A stretch of DNA of 8,431 nt from Cyanobacteria bacterium UBA8803 (GTDB lineage: Bacteria > Cyanobacteriota > Cyanobacteriia > Cyanobacteriales > Coleofasciculaceae), in the NCBI GenBank assembly GCA_003505715.1, contig DNXU01000183.1, positions 6,487-14,917 on the forward strand. The letters are read 5' to 3'. The first letter of the stretch is position 1. Each line of letters opens with the position of its first letter. The position numbers and the translations under genes were made by a program. Below are positions 1 through 7,238 of the stretch, piece after piece. The notes under the pieces are model-generated. The model did not search any database. It saw only the letters and a program-made list of their open reading frames with translations, and was not told the DNA's origin.

Positions 1-53
1 ACCCCCGTCTGCATTCTAGGTTTGGGTTCCGTTCCTAATTGGATCTGTAAAAA

Positions 54-485
54 ATGTTTGATTTTGACGCTACCTTGCCCTTGATGGCAGTGCAGTTCCT
101 CCTGCTAGCAGCGATCCTCAACGCGATTTTCTACAAGCCACTGAGCAAGGTATTGGATGAACGGGATGATTATATCCGGAAAAACGAGCAGGAGGCACGA
201 GAACGACTTTCTAAAGCTAAGGTATTAGCCCAGCAATATGAGGAGCAACTAGCAGAAGCTCGTCGGCAGTCCCAAGCTACCATCGCCGCAGCTCAAGCAG
301 ATGCTAAAAAAATCTCAGCTGGGGCAATTGCTGAAGCTCAAAGTGAAGTCCAGTCTAAACGAGAACAGGCTCAGCAAGAAATAGAGCAGCAAAAGCAACA
401 AGCCATGCTTTCCCTTGAGCAAGAAGTGTATGCTTTGAGCCGCCAGATCCTAGAAAAACTCGTAGGGCCAGAGTTAGTCAAATAA
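54..485 (+). CDS. atpF2: FoF1 ATP synthase subunit b' (second b-type stator subunit)
   Basis: This encodes the b' subunit of the peripheral stator stalk; b' pairs with b to anchor delta and the alpha3beta3 head to the membrane Fo part in thylakoids. The 143-residue length fits the family. An N-terminal membrane anchor spans about residues 7-27, followed by the basic YKPL segment, and from about residue 35 to the end the protein is a charged, Ala/Gln/Glu-rich coiled coil. The [15 protein letters not shown] start is typical of cyanobacterial b'. The ATG at 54 has no clear Shine-Dalgarno sequence. It is the first gene in the window; by operon convention the c-subunit gene should lie just upstream. 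The naming is confusing: b' is called atpG in older cyanobacterial literature and atpF2 elsewhere. Identification is firm. Confidence 0.96.
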   Translation: MFDFDATLPLMAVQFLLLAAILNAIFYKPLSKVLDERDDYIRKNEQEARERLSKAKVLAQQYEEQLAEARRQSQATIAAAQADAKKISAGAIAEAQSEVQSKREQAQQEIEQQKQQAMLSLEQEVYALSRQILEKLVGPELVK

Positions 486-583
486 CAACAGCTAGTAGTT
501 CGGTTATCAGCGATCAATTTACCACTTGTTCGAGATTCGGGCAAGGGCAATTGGCAATATGATAGCTGCACTTCAGGGGCTGG

Positions 584-593
584 CAGTTAACTG
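584..593. other. 10-bp palindrome CAGTTAACTG in the b'-b spacer
   Basis: A perfect 10-bp palindrome lies in the 159-bp spacer between the b' and b genes. It has no loop, so it is a poor RNA hairpin. It could be a protein-binding site or chance. No other gene is visible in this spacer. Confidence 0.25.
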
Positions 594-617
594 TTCCTAA
601 AGGGATAGGCAAAAGTC

Positions 618-644
618 TTAGAAGTTGAAGCTCAAAAGTTCTAA
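618..644 (+). promoter_or_regulatory. Hairpin abutting the atpF start
   Basis: TTAGAA (618-623) is repeated in inverted form as TTCTAA (639-644). An inner TTGA/TCAA pair (625-628 and 632-635) gives a two-part imperfect stem. Its 3' arm ends at the base before the first candidate ATG (645), where a ribosome would bind, and no Shine-Dalgarno sequence is present. It may modulate atpF translation; this is inferred from position only. Confidence 0.3.
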
Positions 645-1187
645 ATGAGTATCATGGGAAGTTTCTTATTTTTAGCCACAGAGGCTCATGGGGAAGGAGG
701 TTTCGGTCTAAACCTAGACATTTGGGAAACCAACCTGATCAACCTTTCTATCCTGATTGGCGCACTGGTTTACTTTGGCAGTAAGTTGGTGGGCAAAACC
801 ATGAGCGAAAGACACTCGAGGATTGCTGAAGCCATTCAAGAAGCTGAGGGTAAGCAAAGGCAAGCTGCTGAAGCACTAGCAGATCAACAGCAAAAGCTAG
901 CTCAAGCTCAAGCCGAGGCCGAACGAATTCGCAAAGCTGCCGAAGAAAGCGCCAAGGCCGCTAAAGAAGCTATAATTGCCCAGGGCGAACAGGATATCAA
1001 GCGCTTAAAAGAAGCAGCAGTGCAAGACCTGAACACCGAAAGGGAGCGAGCGCTCGCCGAACTGCGGCAACGGGTGGCAGCTATGGCGATGACACGAGTT
1101 GAAGAACAACTCAAATCTCAGCTAGATGAAGCCGCTCAGCAAACATTAATTGACCGCAGCATTGGGATGTTGGGAGGTAGATCGTGA
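645..1187 (+). CDS. atpF: FoF1 ATP synthase subunit b
   Basis: This is the b subunit of the peripheral stator stalk, the partner of b'. It has 180 residues, normal for cyanobacteria. A short N-terminal extension (residues 1-28, ending in [13 protein letters not shown]) precedes one transmembrane helix at about residues 30-48. A long charged coiled coil follows (about 52-165), rich in Ala, Glu, Gln and Lys. Two in-frame starts are close together: ATG 645 (MSIMGSF) and ATG 654 ([11 protein letters not shown]). Known cyanobacterial b subunits as I recall begin MGxF, which favours 654; the first ATG is given here as the longest frame. A hairpin at 618-644 abuts the 645 start. The stop overlaps the delta start by 4 bp, implying translational coupling. 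Identification is firm; only the start is uncertain by three codons. Confidence 0.95.
   Translation: MSIMGSFLFLATEAHGEGGFGLNLDIWETNLINLSILIGALVYFGSKLVGKTMSERHSRIAEAIQEAEGKQRQAAEALADQQQKLAQAQAEAERIRKAAEESAKAAKEAIIAQGEQDIKRLKEAAVQDLNTERERALAELRQRVAAMAMTRVEEQLKSQLDEAAQQTLIDRSIGMLGGRS
1172..1187 (+). promoter_or_regulatory. Shine-Dalgarno site and GTGA start/stop overlap of atpF and atpH
   Basis: GGGAGGT (1172-1178) inside the last codons of atpF lies 5 nt before the GTG start of atpH at 1184. The sequence GTGA carries both the atpH start and the atpF stop. It is the only clear Shine-Dalgarno sequence among the five atp genes, and it settles the non-ATG start of delta. Confidence 0.85.
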
Positions 1188-1741
1188 AAGGCAGTCTTTT
1201 AAGTGCTGGGGTAGTTGAACCTTATGCCGAAGCATTGATGTCTGTGGCTCAGTCCAACAACCTCACCCAGCAGTTTGGTGAAGATGTAGAGAGTCTGTTA
1301 AATCTTCTGGCTGAATCGCCGGAATTGCAACAGTTTCTAGGCAGCCCAGTTGTGAAAGCTGAAGACAAAGAAGCAGTATTGCAACGGATTGCTGGGGATC
1401 AAATGCATCCCTACATGGTGAATTTTTTGAAGATTTTAGTGCAACGGCGGCGCATCCTGTTTTTGGAAGTTATTTGTAAGCAGTATCAAGCACTGTTACG
1501 CAAACTGAATCAAACGGTATTAGCAGAGGTAACCTCAGCTGTCGCACTTAATGAAGGCCAGCAACAGGCCATTCGGGAGAAAGTCATCGGCATCACAGGA
1601 GCCAGGAACGTAGAACTCGACACCAAAATCGACCCCGATTTAATTGGAGGCGTCATCATCAAAGTAGGTTCTCAAGTGATTGATTCCAGCCTACGAGGAC
1701 AACTACGCCGCATCGCCCTACGCCTAAGCAGTTCCACATAG
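1184..1741 (+). CDS. atpH: FoF1 ATP synthase subunit delta (OSCP)
   Basis: Delta (OSCP homologue) caps the F1 head and links it to the b/b' stalk. The 185 residues match the family. The N-terminal helical domain (about residues 1-110) carries the YAEALMSVA segment near residue 14. The C-terminal domain ends with the family signature [20 protein letters not shown] at residues 155-174. The GTG start at 1184 is supported by a strong Shine-Dalgarno site and by the 4-bp overlap with atpF, so the two are probably translationally coupled. Older cyanobacterial literature calls this gene atpD. The 111-bp spacer that follows is made almost entirely of 7-bp repeats. Identification is firm. Confidence 0.95.
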   Translation: MKGSLLSAGVVEPYAEALMSVAQSNNLTQQFGEDVESLLNLLAESPELQQFLGSPVVKAEDKEAVLQRIAGDQMHPYMVNFLKILVQRRRILFLEVICKQYQALLRKLNQTVLAEVTSAVALNEGQQQAIREKVIGITGARNVELDTKIDPDLIGGVIIKVGSQVIDSSLRGQLRRIALRLSSST

Positions 1742-1744
1742 CCA

Positions 1745-1769
1745 ATTGTGAATTGAAAATTGTTAGTTG
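1745..1769 (+). repeat. Degenerate TTG-type heptamer array after atpH
   Basis: ATTG or GTTG cores recur exactly every 7 bp (starting at 1745, 1752, 1759 and 1766), just after the atpH stop. Bases 1760-1769 (TTGTTAGTTG) match the reverse complement of 1801-1810 in 9 of 10 positions, so this array can fold against the CAA-type array before atpA. Confidence 0.6.
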
Positions 1770-1798
1770 AAAAAGCGTTAATTAAAAAATTAGCGATG

Positions 1799-3369
<1,571 letters not shown>

Positions 3370-3370
<1 letters not shown>

Positions 3371-3404
3371 TTGGTTGTTGGTTATTGGTTGTTTGTTGTT
3401 TGTT
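3370..3404 (+). repeat. TTG-type heptamer array directly after atpA
   Basis: Five phased heptamers (ATTGGTT, GTTGGTT, ATTGGTT, GTTTGTT, GTTTGTT) begin with the last base of the atpA stop codon. This is the reverse-complement orientation of the array before atpA. Bases 3385-3400 are perfectly complementary over 16 nt to 1817-1832 and again to 1831-1846. Confidence 0.85.
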
Positions 3405-3482
3405 GGCAAGTTATTCGTTGTTAGTCACAAAACGAAAACAAACAACAAACAACAAACAACTTGCCAACAAACAACAAACAAC
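3388..3482 (+). repeat. Perfect 25-bp inverted repeat in the atpA-gamma spacer
   Basis: The 25 bases at 3388-3412 are the exact reverse complement of 3458-3482, separated by 45 bases. The arms contain GGCAAGTT and AACTTGCC flanked by heptamer units. A smaller inner stem, TTCGTT (3414-3419) with AACGAA (3431-3436), sits in the loop. The transcript can therefore form a long stem between the two genes. No U-run follows, so it is not a classical terminator; it may affect RNA processing or stability. Confidence 0.85.
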
Positions 3483-3493
3483 TTGCCAACAAG
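3437..3493 (+). repeat. CAAC-type heptamers with a 22-bp tandem duplication before the gamma gene
   Basis: AACAAAC heptamers run from 3437 and are interrupted twice by AACTTGCC. Bases 3447-3468 and 3469-3490 are identical 22-bp tandem copies. The array ends three bases before the gamma ATG at 3497 and again stands where a ribosome-binding site would be. Confidence 0.85.
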
Positions 3494-3496
3494 ATT

Positions 3497-4450
3497 ATGC
3501 CGAATCTAAAATTCATTCGCGATCGCATTCAGTCGGTCAAAAATACCAAGAAAATTACCGAGGCCATGCGCCTTGTGGCTGCGGCTAAGGTGCGTCGTGC
3601 CCAAGAACAGGTCATCGCCACTCGCCCTTTTGCCGATCGCTTGGCTCAAGTTCTCTATGGCTTGCAGAACCGCTTACAGTTTGAAGAGGCGAATTTGCCC
3701 CTGCTCAAGCAGCGAGATGTCAAGTCTGTAGGTTTACTGGTCATTTCCGCTGATCGCGGTTTGTGCGGTGCTTACAACACCAACGTCATCCGCCGCGCCG
3801 AAAACCGCGCCAAGGAACTTCAGAAAGAAGGGGTAGACTACAAGTACGTGTTGGTGGGACGCAAAGCCATCCAGTACTTCGAGCGGCGCGATCAACCTAT
3901 TGATGCCAAATACGCTGGTCTAGAGCAGATTCCGACAGCAGCAGAAGCATCCATGATTGCCGATGAACTACTTTCCCTATTCCTATCGGAATCCGTAGAC
4001 CGGGTTGAGTTAGTCTATACCAAGTTTGTTTCCTTAATTAGTTCTCGCCCAGTCGTACAAACCCTGCTACCGCTGACGGCGCAAGGACTAGAAGCCCAAG
4101 ATGATGAAATCTTCCGGCTGACCACTCGCGGCGGTGAATTTGAAGTGACGCGGGAGAAAGTCGCCATGACTACCCCCCGTCCCTTCCCCCGCGACATGAT
4201 CTTCGAGCAAGACCCGGTGCAAATTCTAGACGCCCTCTTGCCCTTGTATTTGAATAACCAGTTACTGCGAGCTTTGCAAGAATCAGCCGCCAGTGAACTC
4301 GCAGCCCGAATGACAGCAATGAACAACGCTAGCGATAACGCCAGCGAACTAATTGGCACCCTGACGCTGTCTTACAACAAAGCGCGGCAGGCAGCCATTA
4401 CTCAAGAGATTCTAGAAGTTGTCGGTGGTGCCAACGCGCTCAGCGGCTAA
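3497..4450 (+). CDS. atpG: FoF1 ATP synthase subunit gamma
   Basis: Gamma is the central rotor shaft of F1, coupling Fo rotation to catalysis. The ATG at 3497 ([20 protein letters not shown]) gives 317 residues, right for cyanobacteria. An in-frame TTG at 3461 would add 12 residues translated from the repeat array, so it is rejected. The N-terminal helix (1-36) and the C-terminal helix ([17 protein letters not shown] onward, ending ANALSG) are well conserved. The photosynthetic-type insertion is present, leading to [16 protein letters not shown] from residue 236. The dithiol segment of plant chloroplast gamma is absent: the sequence passes directly from LLPLTAQG to LEAQDDE near residues 197-204, with no cysteine pair, as expected for cyanobacteria. 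The gene is also called atpC. It is the last gene before the operon terminator. Confidence 0.96.
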   Translation: MPNLKFIRDRIQSVKNTKKITEAMRLVAAAKVRRAQEQVIATRPFADRLAQVLYGLQNRLQFEEANLPLLKQRDVKSVGLLVISADRGLCGAYNTNVIRRAENRAKELQKEGVDYKYVLVGRKAIQYFERRDQPIDAKYAGLEQIPTAAEASMIADELLSLFLSESVDRVELVYTKFVSLISSRPVVQTLLPLTAQGLEAQDDEIFRLTTRGGEFEVTREKVAMTTPRPFPRDMIFEQDPVQILDALLPLYLNNQLLRALQESAASELAARMTAMNNASDNASELIGTLTLSYNKARQAAITQEILEVVGGANALSG

Positions 4451-4479
4451 ATATTATTCTTCTGGTTTAACTCTAGAAT

Positions 4480-4508
4480 GCGTCTGAGACAAGTCAGGCG
4501 CTTTTTTT
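4480..4508 (+). terminator. Rho-independent terminator of the atp operon
   Basis: GCGTCTGA (4480-4487) pairs with TCAGGCGC (4494-4501) with one G-U wobble around the loop GACAAG, followed by seven Ts (4502-4508). It lies 30 bp after the gamma stop and closes the operon. Confidence 0.88.
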
Positions 4509-4817
4509 ATGCAGTAAGTCTACCTGAAGAAAGATGAAATGAAACTCACGATTACTTACATTTCTAGTCATGAGGTAGTAACGTCCTAGTGCAAGAATGC
4601 AGAAGGAAGGAAAGCTTGTACATTAAGGTTTTTAACCTTTTTTAAATGGAGGAGTATTTCTGCTGCGCTGTACTAGGATCTCCTATGCCCTAGGCCACAT
4701 AAGCTAAGGCAGCCGAGCGCAGTTGATATATTTACCGGAGGAGCGATCGCTTTTTTGGTTAACATACCTGTTTCCCTAAAACTTTAGCTGAAAAATCTAC
4801 ACTAGTAGTCAATACCA
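4509..4817. other. Non-coding spacer between the atp operon and the membrane-protein gene
   Basis: I see no credible gene here. It holds a small hairpin AAGGTT-TTT-AACCTT followed by four Ts (4625-4643), possibly a weak second terminator, and an inverted repeat CTGCGCT/AGCGCAG (4663-4669 and 4716-4722). Between those arms is TAGGA-TC-TCCTA (4672-4683). A HIP1 octamer sits at 4743-4750 inside the 10-bp palindrome AGCGATCGCT. The nested pairing leaves room for a small structured RNA, but no known RNA family is recognised. No convincing promoter for the next gene is visible. Confidence 0.4.
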
Positions 4818-5294
4818 ATGGCAAATCTTGATAAGGAAACCAAACCAAAATCTTCTAAGCTATCATTCTTTATCCTTAATTTCCTAATAATAGCTTTTGC
4901 TTCTGCAATAATTATTGGTTCTTTGAGTTACTTAATTATCCGCGATTTTTCCTATGGTATAGGCATTGGCATGAGAAGTCTATTGGTCATTCTTCTGCCA
5001 ATAATAGTTATTATTTTTATACGTTCATTTGTGAAAGTAGAATCGACTGAACAAAGAGAAGTACCTCCATTTAATCTATTTTTTATTTTCTCGATACTCA
5101 CATTAATGGCTTTCGTAACTTTGAAACTTTATTACAGCCCAATAATTCCCCTAGCACAGATGTTATTATCATTGATTGTTATACTAGCAGGTACAATTTA
5201 TAAAGGCGTTCATTTCAAAGCACTGGCCTCCTGTAGCTACGGTATCGTGTCTGGGTTCTTAGCATACATCCTCCTCTTCGAGTTACCAATTTAA
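4818..5294 (+). CDS. Small multi-spanning membrane protein of unknown function
   Basis: I do not recognise this 158-residue protein. A short lysine-rich, hydrophilic N-terminus (residues 1-14) is followed by strongly hydrophobic stretches at about 15-41, 53-72, 85-106, 109-128 and 135-156, which suggests about five membrane spans. The only sizeable polar loop is around residues 73-84. There is no signal peptidase site and no obvious catalytic motif. The ATG at 4818 is the only reasonable start; no Shine-Dalgarno sequence precedes it. The gene is visibly more AT-rich than the atp genes and stands alone behind the operon terminator, so it is probably not part of ATP synthase. It resembles neither AtpI nor subunit a. 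The coding call rests on length, start and a coherent membrane pattern. Confidence 0.7.
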   Translation: MANLDKETKPKSSKLSFFILNFLIIAFASAIIIGSLSYLIIRDFSYGIGIGMRSLLVILLPIIVIIFIRSFVKVESTEQREVPPFNLFFIFSILTLMAFVTLKLYYSPIIPLAQMLLSLIVILAGTIYKGVHFKALASCSYGIVSGFLAYILLFELPI

Positions 5295-5300
5295 CAGATT

Positions 5301-5338
5301 GTTGGTTGTTGGTTGTTGGTTGTTGGTTGTTGGTTGTT
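5301..5338 (+). repeat. Five perfect GTTGGTT heptamers plus a partial copy
   Basis: GTTGGTT repeats at 5301, 5308, 5315, 5322 and 5329, followed by GTT. It begins six bases after the stop of the membrane-protein gene and lies between two convergent genes. It is the purest array in the window and belongs to the same family as the arrays around atpA. Confidence 0.92.
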
Positions 5339-5370
5339 TATGGTAATAACAAATAACTAGCTCGATCGCA

Positions 5371-6738
5371 TCATCTTGAGAGAGAGCTTGATATCGCATA
5401 TTCTCTTACCACAGGCTGTAAGTAAAAAAGAGTAGAACCCTTATCAATAAATTTAGGTGTAGCCTTATCTATTAGACATCGCTCCGTCAGCGATTCTAAA
5501 GCTTCCAGTAGATTAGTCGGCGACATTTGCGGTGATATCTGCTCTCGCAATTGGGAAAATGAAGCAGGTTGATGATTACTACTCAGCCAGTTAATAATCT
5601 CCTTTTCAGGATCGGATAAACGCTCAAAATGCCGATCTAACAAATAGCGAATATGACCGAATACTCCTGGTTTTTGTTGTAAAAATTCAGAAAGATTACC
5701 ATCAAACAAGGTTTGAATTGTCCGCGAAATAATTTTTAATGCTAAGGGATTACCTCCATAAAAATCAACGATTTGGTTGCAATCATTTAGAGATTCCCAA
5801 AAACAACCATTAGCTGTCAAAATTTTCTGCGCTGCTGCGGCTGGTAATCCCTTGACTGGCAGGGAACGAACTGGTAAAATTGCACCTTCTAATAGCGCAA
5901 TTTCTTTGGGTTTTTCCCGACTAGTCAAAACTAAACAGCTTTGATGGGGCGTTTCTCCCAAGCGTTTCAGCAGTTCCCCATACCCCTCATAGCCTTCGCC
6001 ATAATACCCCATGCAATGGCACAAATCCGTGGCGCGATCGCACCCTTGCAGAATCGTTTCCATATTATCGAATACCAGCAAGCAGCGATGTTCTCGTAAA
6101 TATTGAATCAATTGGGAAATTCTACCATCTACAGTTTCTGGTAAGTTAACTTCCGTATCATTTGCCAAAAATTTAAGTAAACCTGCCAGAAGCTCCTTAA
6201 CAGGATAAGCATGATGGAGGCTGCGCCAGATGACAAACTCAAATCGATCCTGAATTTGCTCGGCTAATTTCACAGACAGGCAGGTTTTACCCATTCCTCC
6301 CATCCCGACAAGGGCAACCAAGCGGCTGCGCTCTTCTAGTATCCAACTTTCCAGTTGAGCCAGTTCTTCTGTACGTCCGTAAAAGACACCACAGTCTGGT
6401 GCTTCATCCCAATCTCGTCGTACCTTAACTCTGCCAGCACCTAACTCTGCCACTCTCTCGCTTGGCAATTCTGGTCGATAATAGTCCCTTGGCTCTAAGA
6501 ATAAACTAAAGGCAGCAAAGCAGCGATGTAGAGTATTTTTATCGACTCCAACTTGGCGATCGCATACTTTGCACAAAGTATCTGAGTCTAAGCCAATACG
6601 AAAGCTTAAAGCTTCTAAGGTGTAACGAATACCATCATTGTCACAATCTTCCGCCTCAGTCCTGGCTCTTTGGAATTTCTCCCATCCTTGAGGGGTCAGG
6701 ATTACACCTCGCTTGCGTCTTGATTTTTGTAGATTCAT
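5371..6738 (-). CDS. STAND-class NB-ARC NTPase with N-terminal HTH-like region, no C-terminal sensor repeats
   Basis: This 455-residue protein has the architecture of a signalling NTPase switch. Residues 1-88 are a basic, HTH-like segment (VILTPQGWEKFQ; then YTLEALSFRIGLDSDTLCKV and GVDKNTL). The NB-ARC part begins with VFYGRTEELAQLESWI (118-133). It has the Walker A motif GMGGMGKT (145-152), Walker B LLVFDN (220-225), a sensor strand LVLTSRE (269-275) and the GGNPLAL motif (328-334). A winged helix follows (about 373-424), with LQPVVREY (440-447) at the MHD position. The protein stops eight residues later. As I recall, cyanobacterial relatives usually continue into WD40 or TPR repeats that sense the signal, so this is either a minimal form or C-terminally truncated. 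The ATG at 6738 fits the family N-terminus. It is a single-gene unit; the trigger is unknown, and roles in signalling or defence are only analogies. Confidence 0.88.
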   Translation of the reverse strand: MNLQKSRRKRGVILTPQGWEKFQRARTEAEDCDNDGIRYTLEALSFRIGLDSDTLCKVCDRQVGVDKNTLHRCFAAFSLFLEPRDYYRPELPSERVAELGAGRVKVRRDWDEAPDCGVFYGRTEELAQLESWILEERSRLVALVGMGGMGKTCLSVKLAEQIQDRFEFVIWRSLHHAYPVKELLAGLLKFLANDTEVNLPETVDGRISQLIQYLREHRCLLVFDNMETILQGCDRATDLCHCMGYYGEGYEGYGELLKRLGETPHQSCLVLTSREKPKEIALLEGAILPVRSLPVKGLPAAAAQKILTANGCFWESLNDCNQIVDFYGGNPLALKIISRTIQTLFDGNLSEFLQQKPGVFGHIRYLLDRHFERLSDPEKEIINWLSSNHQPASFSQLREQISPQMSPTNLLEALESLTERCLIDKATPKFIDKGSTLFYLQPVVREYAISSSLSR

Positions 6739-6761
6739 CGGTTGCAGATCAAAACGGTAGA

Positions 6762-6776
6762 TATAGAGTTTCTATA
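6762..6776. promoter_or_regulatory. Palindrome TATAGA-gtt-TCTATA near the STAND gene start
   Basis: Perfect 6-bp arms surround a 3-bp centre, placed 23 bp before the start codon of the minus-strand STAND gene. It could be an operator, a small hairpin in the leader, or overlap an AT-rich -10 element read leftward. The encoded protein has an HTH-like N-terminus, so autoregulation is possible but unproven. Confidence 0.35.
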
Positions 6777-6870
6777 AACGTGAGAAGCAGCCTGATAGCA
6801 GTGGGAGCGAGTATCTTGAGTTTTAGGTAAAAAGACCGCTCTTCCCTCTATAGCTTTTACTGATAGTGGG

Positions 6871-6914
6871 TTGACAATTATTTATTTTGGGTAGCTTATT
6901 TGAGTGTCACTCAA
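6871..6914 (+). promoter_or_regulatory. TTGACA box followed by a 15-bp operator-like palindrome
   Basis: A consensus -35 hexamer TTGACA lies at 6871-6876; the matching -10 region (about 6894-6900) is poor. TTGAGTG-T-CACTCAA (6900-6914) is a perfect palindrome around one central base and would overlap the -10/start region of that promoter. Read leftward, TTGTCA (6877-6872) could also serve the STAND gene with TATAGA (6852-6847) after a long 19-bp spacer. The arrangement looks like a repressed promoter, but no gene starts close by on the plus strand. Confidence 0.35.
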
Positions 6915-6920
6915 TTAGAA

Positions 6921-6948
6921 GGGAATAGGGAACAGGAAATAGGGAACA
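6921..6948 (+). repeat. Four GGGAACA-type heptamers
   Basis: GGGAATA, GGGAACA, GGAAATA and GGGAACA follow one another in exact 7-bp phase. This is a different heptamer family from the TTGGTTG type elsewhere in the window and matches a type often seen in cyanobacterial spacers. Confidence 0.8.
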
Positions 6949-6989
6949 GTCCGTTGGGGATGGGGATGAGAGATTCCACCCCAAATATG

Positions 6990-7005
6990 CCACTTATAGA
7001 AGTGG
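6990..7005. repeat. CCACTT-atag-AAGTGG hairpin
   Basis: A perfect 6-bp stem with a 4-base loop, with flanking GAGA (6968-6971) and TCTC (7009-7012) able to pair outside it. Short hairpins of this form occur at the ends of IS200/IS605-type elements, so this may be a remnant of one. No transposase fragment is visible, so the call stays tentative. Confidence 0.3.
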
Positions 7006-7084
7006 AGGTCTCTTACTCCCGGAGCGGAAACAGTACATAGCACAAACTCAGGAGTTATCCAATTACACCATATATATTGTCAAT

Positions 7085-7111
7085 GGTGCGTTAGCTCCAG
7101 CGTAACGCACC
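7085..7111. repeat. Dispersed-repeat palindrome GGTGCGTTA...TAACGCACC
   Basis: GGTGCGTTA (7085-7093) and TAACGCACC (7103-7111) are perfect 9-bp arms, extended by GCT/AGC (7094-7096 and 7099-7101) with a single bulged G, giving 12 bp in all. The motif GGTGCGTTA...TAACGCACC is a familiar dispersed palindrome in cyanobacterial spacers and is probably one copy of a small non-autonomous repeat. Confidence 0.7.
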
Positions 7112-7124
7112 CTACTAATAAAGG

Positions 7125-7154
7125 CTGCCATGTTTTCTAATTCTGTGCTATAAT
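7125..7154 (+). promoter_or_regulatory. Sigma70-type extended -10 promoter for the VGIG-repeat gene
   Basis: TATAAT (7149-7154) is a perfect -10 hexamer preceded by TG one base upstream (7146-7147). CTGCCA (7125-7130) matches the -35 consensus at four of six positions with an 18-bp spacer. Transcription would start near 7161, giving a leader of about 285 nt before the ATG at 7447. Confidence 0.6.
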
Positions 7155-7238
7155 CATCTACCATTAAGTTTTGTAACCCTCTACAGGCGTTTAATCTCCC
7201 AAGATACTCAAACCTTTGCCGAAGATCGGGAAATTTTT

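Larger units (their letters stand above)
6739..7124. other. Repeat-rich intergenic region upstream of both divergent genes
   Basis: I see no gene in this stretch. From left to right it holds a palindrome near the STAND start, a TTGACA box with an operator-like palindrome, a GGGAACA-type heptamer array, a GGGGAT duplication (6956-6967), a short hairpin and a long palindrome, most listed separately. The clustering suggests a landing zone for small mobile repeats between divergently transcribed genes. Confidence 0.6.

Noticed and set aside
3461..3496. Upstream TTG as the gamma start (12 extra residues)
   Set aside because: The added residues are translation of the repeat array; the ATG at 3497 gives the conserved family N-terminus.
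3385..3588. Plus-strand open frame of 67 codons across the atpA-gamma spacer
   Set aside because: It translates repeats and then runs out of frame into the gamma gene; no protein-like pattern.
4015..4359. Minus-strand open frame of 114 codons inside the gamma gene
   Set aside because: Fully antisense to conserved gamma coding sequence; serine/alanine-rich shadow. The shorter antisense frames in atpF2, atpF and atpA are rejected for the same reason.
4646..4693. 15-codon open frame (MEEYFCCAVLGSPMP)
   Set aside because: Too short, no ribosome-binding site, and inside a structured spacer.
4742..4756. Terminator at AGCGATCGCT followed by Ts
   Set aside because: The stem is a loop-less HIP1 palindrome and cannot form a normal terminator hairpin.
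5301..5338. CRISPR-like array
   Set aside because: The units are 7 bp in direct contact with no spacers; it is a simple tandem repeat.
6809..7209. 10-bp inverted match GAGTATCTTG (6809-6818) / CAAGATACTC (7200-7209)
   Set aside because: About 380 bp apart, and a 10-bp match is not unexpected by chance in a region of this size.
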